In this document: positions 60,101 through 64,000 of the stretch, one piece after another
Layout of the letters: each line of letters starts with the position of its first letter
Numbering within the stretch: position 1 is the first letter of the stretch
Source: Sipunculus nudus
Taxonomy: Eukaryota > Annelida > Sipuncula > Golfingiida > Sipunculidae
Direction: 5' to 3'
Assembly (NCBI GenBank): GCA_026874595.1
Contig: CM049306.1
Coordinates: forward strand, 59,962,019 to 60,026,018
Length of the DNA: 64,000 nt
Notes under the pieces: generated by a model
The model's database searches: none
Told to the model about the DNA's origin: nothing
Seen by the model: only the letters and a program-made list of their open reading frames with translations
Program-made: the position numbers and the translations under genes

Positions 60101-62379
60101 AGAGCTTCCATAAAGGATCCCATACTTCAAGGTTGTTACATTGATGATAGAAGAGAGCTTACATCAAGGATCCCATACTTCAAGGTTGTTACACTGATGA
60201 TAGAAGAGAGCTTCCATCAAGGATCCCATACTTCAAGGTTGTTACACTGATGATAGAAGAGAGCTTACATCAAGGATTCCATACTTCAAGGTTGTTACAC
60301 TGATGATAGAAGAGAGCTTACATCAAGGATCCCATACTTCAAGGTTGTTACACTGATGATAGAAGAGAGCTTCCATCAAAGATCCCATACTTCGAGGTTG
60401 TTACACTGATGACAGAAGAATGCTTCCATAAAGGATCCCATACTTCGAGGTTGTTACACTGATGATAGAAGAGAGCTTCCATAAAGGATCCCATACTTCA
60501 AGGTTGTTACATTGATGATAGAAGAGAGCTTACATCAAGGATCCCATACTTCAAGGTTGTTACACTGATGATAGAAGAGAGCTTCCATCAAGGATCCCAT
60601 ACTTCAAGGTTGTTACACTGATGATAGAAGAGAGCTTACATCAAGGATTCCATACTTCAAGGTTGTTACACTGATGATAGAAGAGAGCTTACATCAAGGA
60701 TCCCATACTTCAAGGTTGTTACACTGATGATAGAAGAGAGCTTCCATCAAGGATCCCATACTTCAAGGTTGTTACACTGATGATAGAAGAGAGCTTACAT
60801 CAAGGATCCCATACTTCAAGGTTGTTACACTGATGATAGAAGAGAGCTTCCATCAAGGATCCCATACTTGAGGTTGATACACTGATGATAGAAGAAAGCT
60901 TCCATAAAGGATCCCATACTTCAAGGTTGTTACATTGAAGATAGAAGAGAGCTTACATCAAGGATCCCATACTTCAAGGTTGTTACACTGATGATAGAAG
61001 AGAGCTTACATCAAGGATCCCATACTTCAAGGTTGTTACACTGATGATAGAAGAGAGCTTCCATAAAGGATCCCATACTTCAAGGTTGTTACATTGATGA
61101 TAGAAGAGAGCTTACATCAAGGATCCCATACTTCAAGGTTGTTACACTGATGATAGAAGAGAGCTTCCATCAAGGATCCCATACTTCAAGGTTGTTACAC
61201 TGATGATAGAAGAGAGCTTACATCAAGGATTCCATACTTCAAGGTTGTTACACTGATGATAGAAGAGAGCTTACATCAAGGATCCCATACTTCAAGGTTG
61301 TTACACTGATGATAGAAGAGAGCTTCCATCAAAGATCCCATACTTCGAGGTTGTTACACTGATGACAGAAGAATGCTTCCATAAAGGATCCCATACTTCG
61401 AGGTTGTTACACTGATGATAGAAGAGAGCTTCCATAAAGGATCCCATACTTCAAGGTTGTTACATTGATGATAGAAGAGAGCTTACATCAAGGATCCCAT
61501 ACTTCAAGGTTGTTACACTGATGATAGAAGAGAGCTTCCATCAAGGATCCCATACTTCAAGGTTGTTACACTGATGATAGAAGAGAGCTTACATCAAGGA
61601 TTCCATACTTCAAGGTTGTTACACTGATGATAGAAGAGAGCTTACATCAAGGATCCCATACTTCAAGGTTGTTACACTGATGATAGAAGAGAGCTTCCAT
61701 CAAGGATCCCATACTTCAAGGTTGTTACACTGATGATAGAAGAGAGCTTACATCAAGGATCCCATACTTCAAGGTTGTTACACTGATGATAGAAGAGAGC
61801 TTCCATCAAGGATCCCATACTTGAGGTTGATACACTGATGATAGAAGAAAGCTTCCATAAAGGATCCCATACTTCAAGGTTGTTACATTGAAGATAGAAG
61901 AGAGCTTACATCAAGGATCCCATACTTCGAGGTTGTTACACTGATGATAAAAGAGAGCTTCCATCAATGAACATATACTTGGACTTTTTTAGTTGGAGGT
62001 GTGACACAGATGATAGAAGAGAGCTTCCATCAATGAACATATACTTGGACTTTTTTAGTTGGAGGTGTGATACAGATGATAGAAGAGAGCTTACATCAAT
62101 GAGCCCATACTTGGAGGTGTGACATTGATGATAGAAGACAGCTTACTGTCTGAGTCCATCTTGGATGACATTGATGACAGAAGCATTTACATCAATGAGC
62201 CCATCCTTGGTGGTGTGACATTGATGACAGAAAAGAACTTACATCAATGAGCCCATACTTGGTGGTGTGCACGGAGATCATGGCCAGGCTGTCCAGCATG
62301 AAGCAGATCTTGTAATTCTGGCTGCTGCTGACACCAAGCTCTTGCATCTTTGCCTCAATCCACTTCATTCTGGTGGCAG
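54098..62379 (-). CDS. UBLCP1: Ubiquitin-like domain-containing CTD phosphatase 1, C-terminal half (5' part outside window)
   Basis: Four minus-strand exons, 62379-62243, 59513-59400, 54582-54455 and 54188-54098, join in frame with GT-AG introns to about 155 residues. They match the second half of the HAD-family phosphatase domain and the C-terminus of UBLCP1, which is about 318 residues in human. Visible are [22 protein letters not shown], the TIMFDD acidic motif (HAD motif IV, metal binding), [28 protein letters not shown] and LNHRKWE. The ubiquitin-like domain and the catalytic DLDYT-type motif must lie beyond base 64000. The enzyme is a nuclear phosphatase known to act on the 26S proteasome and on the RNA polymerase II CTD. 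The tail after WES is basic (KPRKKRRHS) and may help nuclear targeting, which is inference. Confidence 0.92.
54455..54582 (-). CDS. UBLCP1: UBLCP1 exon with [15 protein letters not shown]
   Basis: It encodes [33 protein letters not shown] and LNHRKWE, ending with two bases of a split codon before GTGAGG. Each part is highly typical of UBLCP1. Confidence 0.94.
54716..54955 (+). mobile_element. tRNA-derived SINE in UBLCP1 intron
   Basis: It starts with a tRNA-like head: GGGGCCTGGACAGTC.. (A-box-like) and CCAGGTTCAATCTCCGGCG (B-box-like). A central segment GGTGCTTTTCTCTAGGTACT..AAGGTTTCCTCCAC follows, resembling a conserved central domain found in SINEs of many animals. It ends in an A-rich AATAAAAAGG tail. 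It lies antisense to UBLCP1. Confidence 0.65.
55167..59099 (-). mobile_element. AGCTCAGCTGAC-family element, non-array form, reversed, second copy
   Basis: On the minus strand the head is TTAGCTCAGCTGACTATAAG..CATCTGAGCTATAG with GTCCGTCCGTCTGTC at about 59099-59024. The body matches 47531-50193 for about 1.9 kb, including its internal duplication. The 3' end, ATCAGCTGAGCGCCGTGACCC..GGGTCCCTTGTT, is at 55167. The middle contains a polypurine tract and extra sequence, making it longer than the other copies. It fills most of one UBLCP1 intron. Confidence 0.62.
56524..56656. repeat. GA-rich polypurine tract
   Basis: An imperfect GAGAGA/GAAAGA tract with one CTGGACTGCC interruption. Open frames on both strands (Arg/Glu/Lys-rich or Ser/Leu-rich) are low-complexity artefacts. 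Confidence 0.9.
59400..59513 (-). CDS. UBLCP1: UBLCP1 exon with the FDD motif
   Basis: 114 bases, 38 residues, phase 0 at both ends. It encodes [25 protein letters not shown] and MNPQSGLK. Together with LID from the previous exon it makes LIDVKPL, matching the family. The acceptor is TTTTCAG; the donor GTCAGA begins at 59399. Confidence 0.94.
59664..62242. repeat. 53-bp tandem array derived from the UBLCP1 exon-intron boundary
   Basis: About 48 units, mostly exactly 53 bp. The typical + strand unit reads CATCAAGGATCCCATACTTC, AAGGTTGTTACACTGATGAT, AGAAGAGAGCTTA. Units at both edges read CATCAATGAGCCCATACTTGG..GGTGTGACATTGATGACAG, which is the reverse complement of the last 30 exon bases, the splice donor and about 20 intron bases. 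Two units at about 61962-62091 are 66 bp long with a GGACTTTTTTAGTT-type insertion. By hand count about 23 units keep CTTAC (a GTAAG donor on the minus strand) and about 25 read CTTCC (GGAAG). Confidence 0.9.
62243..62379 (-). CDS. UBLCP1: UBLCP1 exon with [12 protein letters not shown]
   Basis: The acceptor is GGTTACAG, read on the minus strand. Two bases of a serine codon are followed by [37 protein letters not shown] and LID, ending in phase 0 at GAT before donor GTAAGT (62242). With the serine contributed by the previous exon this gives the SAT..MKW motif of the family. The last 30 bases and the donor are the template of the 53-bp intronic array next door. Confidence 0.93.
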
Positions 62380-62979
62380 CTGTAACCAACATTATCAGCA
62401 GCACAATATTTAAACTGCCTAAAATGGTTCTTATACTGTGAATACTATGATAAGCTAAATATCCTGCTTATGTGCAAGTTTTAAGCTATGCAGGTATAAA
62501 GCTACTGACACTTGCAACATTTAAATAAAATATTTCAAAGGAACACCCACTGTGTCAAAGCTAGCATATGTCCAACTCTCCTGCTGTCTTTCCAACAAGA
62601 CTAGGTTTATTGATTATTATAAAACAAACACTGGCAGTCATTGCATATGAAAAACAAGGCCTACAGGCCTAATGCAAACCTGTGCAATGAGATTACACCA
62701 GGTATAATACTTCAATGCTGGACCATTACTTTTCAAGAACATGTGTAACATGTATATGAACAATGCATATACTAAACACTTAGAACAAGAAACAATTAAA
62801 CAAACATCACTGCTGTAATTCTGGCATGGATGCACACAACACAAAAACTAGAATAGTAGTCAACAAGCGACTACATGTATCCTCCAAAATCAGAGTGGGA
62901 CGGGTAAAGTGAGGCATGGATTGAGTGGCAAGGGGAAATAGATTGAGTTTTGTTGCATAATAGCCTGGATGTCTGCAGC
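62380..62979. other. UBLCP1 intron upstream of the first exon in the window
   Basis: AT-rich. No further UBLCP1 exon was found on the minus strand up to the window edge, although I looked for a frame ending in an IWS-like segment. Confidence 0.5.
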
Positions 62980-64000
62980 TGAAATGTGTTATGGGTTGCG
63001 CCACCTACCACAAAATCCAGAAAGCTGTCCAAAATGTATAAACATGCAAAATTTTAGGCAGGGGGATATGTCAAACCAGTCCTGATATATAAGCTGAATG
63101 TCTGCAGCGTATACATAAATGTAGGTTGGGCCACCTGCCACAAAATCCAGAAAGCTGTCCAAGATGTATAAACCTGCAAAATTTTAGGCAGATATGTCAA
63201 ACCACTGCCGAGATATGAGTGGTTTTATCCCACGGCAAACAAACAGACGGATGCTGTGCAAAAATGATTGCTGGTGGCGCCACCACTTTTGTGTATGATA
63301 AAGAGCTATGTGAGATCTATAAACATGCAAAATTTTTGCCCAATCGGTCATATGGTTCCTGAGATATGAGCTTGGATGTCTGCAGTGTAAATTTGAATGT
63401 AGGTGGCGCCACCTGTCATAAAATCAAGAAAGCTGTCAAGGATGTATAAACCTGCAAAATTTCAGAAGGATAAGTCAAACCACTGCTGAGATATGAGTGA
63501 TTTTATCCAAAGGCAGATGAACAGATGGATGCTGTGAAAAAATGGTTGCAGGTGGCGCCACCAGTTTTGCGTATGATAAAGAGCTATGGGAGATCTATAC
63601 ACATGCCAAATTTTGACCCAACTGGTCAAACGGTTCCCAAGATATGAGCTTGGATGTCTGCAGCTTAAACGTGAATATAGGTGGCGCCAACTGTCATAAA
63701 ATCAAGAAAGTCCAGGATGTATACACATGCAAAATTTCAGATGGATAAGTCAAACCAATGCAGAGATATGAGTGTTTTTATCCCAAGGCAGATGAACAGA
63801 TGGACGCTGTGCAAAAATGGTTGCAGGTGGTGCCACCAATTTTAGTGTATGTTATAAAGCTTTCCAAAAGCTACTTTTGTACAATATCTTTAGCCTTATC
63901 GGTCGAATGGTTTCGAGATATGTGGGTTTATGTGTGGAAACAGACGCACAAATGGACGCTGGGCAGAGAGGAAAGGTCAGAGGTCAACCAAAAATGAGGG
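62980..64000. repeat. Tandem modules with alternating GGTGGCGCCACC sites, running off the edge
   Basis: Modules of about 275-280 bp contain two palindrome sites each, near 63282 and 63403, 63552 and 63681, and 63827, with decayed sites near 63000 and 63130. Shared phrases are CATAAAATCAAGAAAGCTGTC, CATGCAAAATTT, GTCAAACCA..GAGATATGAG and GATGTCTGCAG. The array continues past the right end. Confidence 0.75.

Noticed and set aside
59664-62242. CRISPR-like array
   Set aside because: The 53-bp units are directly adjacent, with no unique spacers, no cas genes and a eukaryotic gene context.
62998-64000. Palindrome-bearing modules at the right edge as part of UBLCP1 coding sequence
   Set aside because: No frame gives the ubiquitin-like or catalytic-motif sequence; the modules are tandem repeats with stops in all frames.

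Overview
The window is nuclear DNA of an animal, most likely a mollusc and probably a bivalve. The evidence is spliced genes with GT-AG introns, AT-rich non-coding DNA, many TA and CA microsatellites, and dispersed repeats. One of these repeats starts AGCTCAGCTGAC and carries a GTCCGTC-rich head, a style I associate with bivalve genomes. The species call is inference. There are no bacterial-style genes, no CRISPR array and no tRNA or rRNA gene that I can support.

Three protein-coding genes are present. (1) A complete RHOBTB gene lies on the + strand (5572-20637, eight coding exons). The exons join in frame to 2142 bases, or 713 residues: an atypical Rho GTPase domain, a proline-rich linker, a split BTB domain, a second BTB domain and the RhoBTB C-terminal region. 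(2) A small two-exon + strand gene (about 45106-50683) looks like SPMIP2/C4orf45, a sperm-axoneme microtubule inner protein. Its FTGPD signature is created only when the two exons are joined. (3) On the - strand lies the C-terminal half of UBLCP1, the ubiquitin-like-domain CTD phosphatase (four exons, 62379 down to 54098). Its N-terminal half lies beyond the right edge. Genes 2 and 3 are arranged tail to tail.

Region by region: 1-5.5 kb is non-coding. RHOBTB spans 5.5-21.5 kb, with two of its introns largely filled by 3.0-3.3 kb copies of a repeat array. From 21.5 to 25 kb is plain intergenic DNA. From 25 to 31 kb there is an inverted-repeat element, a 60-bp perfect palindrome between TA runs, and further repeat copies. 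From 31 to 45 kb lies a mosaic of mobile elements: a long-TIR element, tandem modules, a candidate solo LTR, and an 881-bp element built from CGTATG-like words. The SPMIP2-like gene follows at 45-50.7 kb. The UBLCP1 introns at 54-62.2 kb hold a SINE, a reversed copy of the repeat family, and a 2.6 kb array of 53-bp units. A further tandem family runs off the right edge.

The most notable observation is the 53-bp array in the UBLCP1 intron. Each unit is a copy of the exon's own 3' end plus its 5' splice site. The exon-intron boundary has therefore been amplified into about 48 extra splice-donor-like sites, roughly half of which still carry an intact GTAAG. Second, the 12-bp palindrome GGTGGCGCCACC recurs in several tandem repeat families that otherwise look unrelated.
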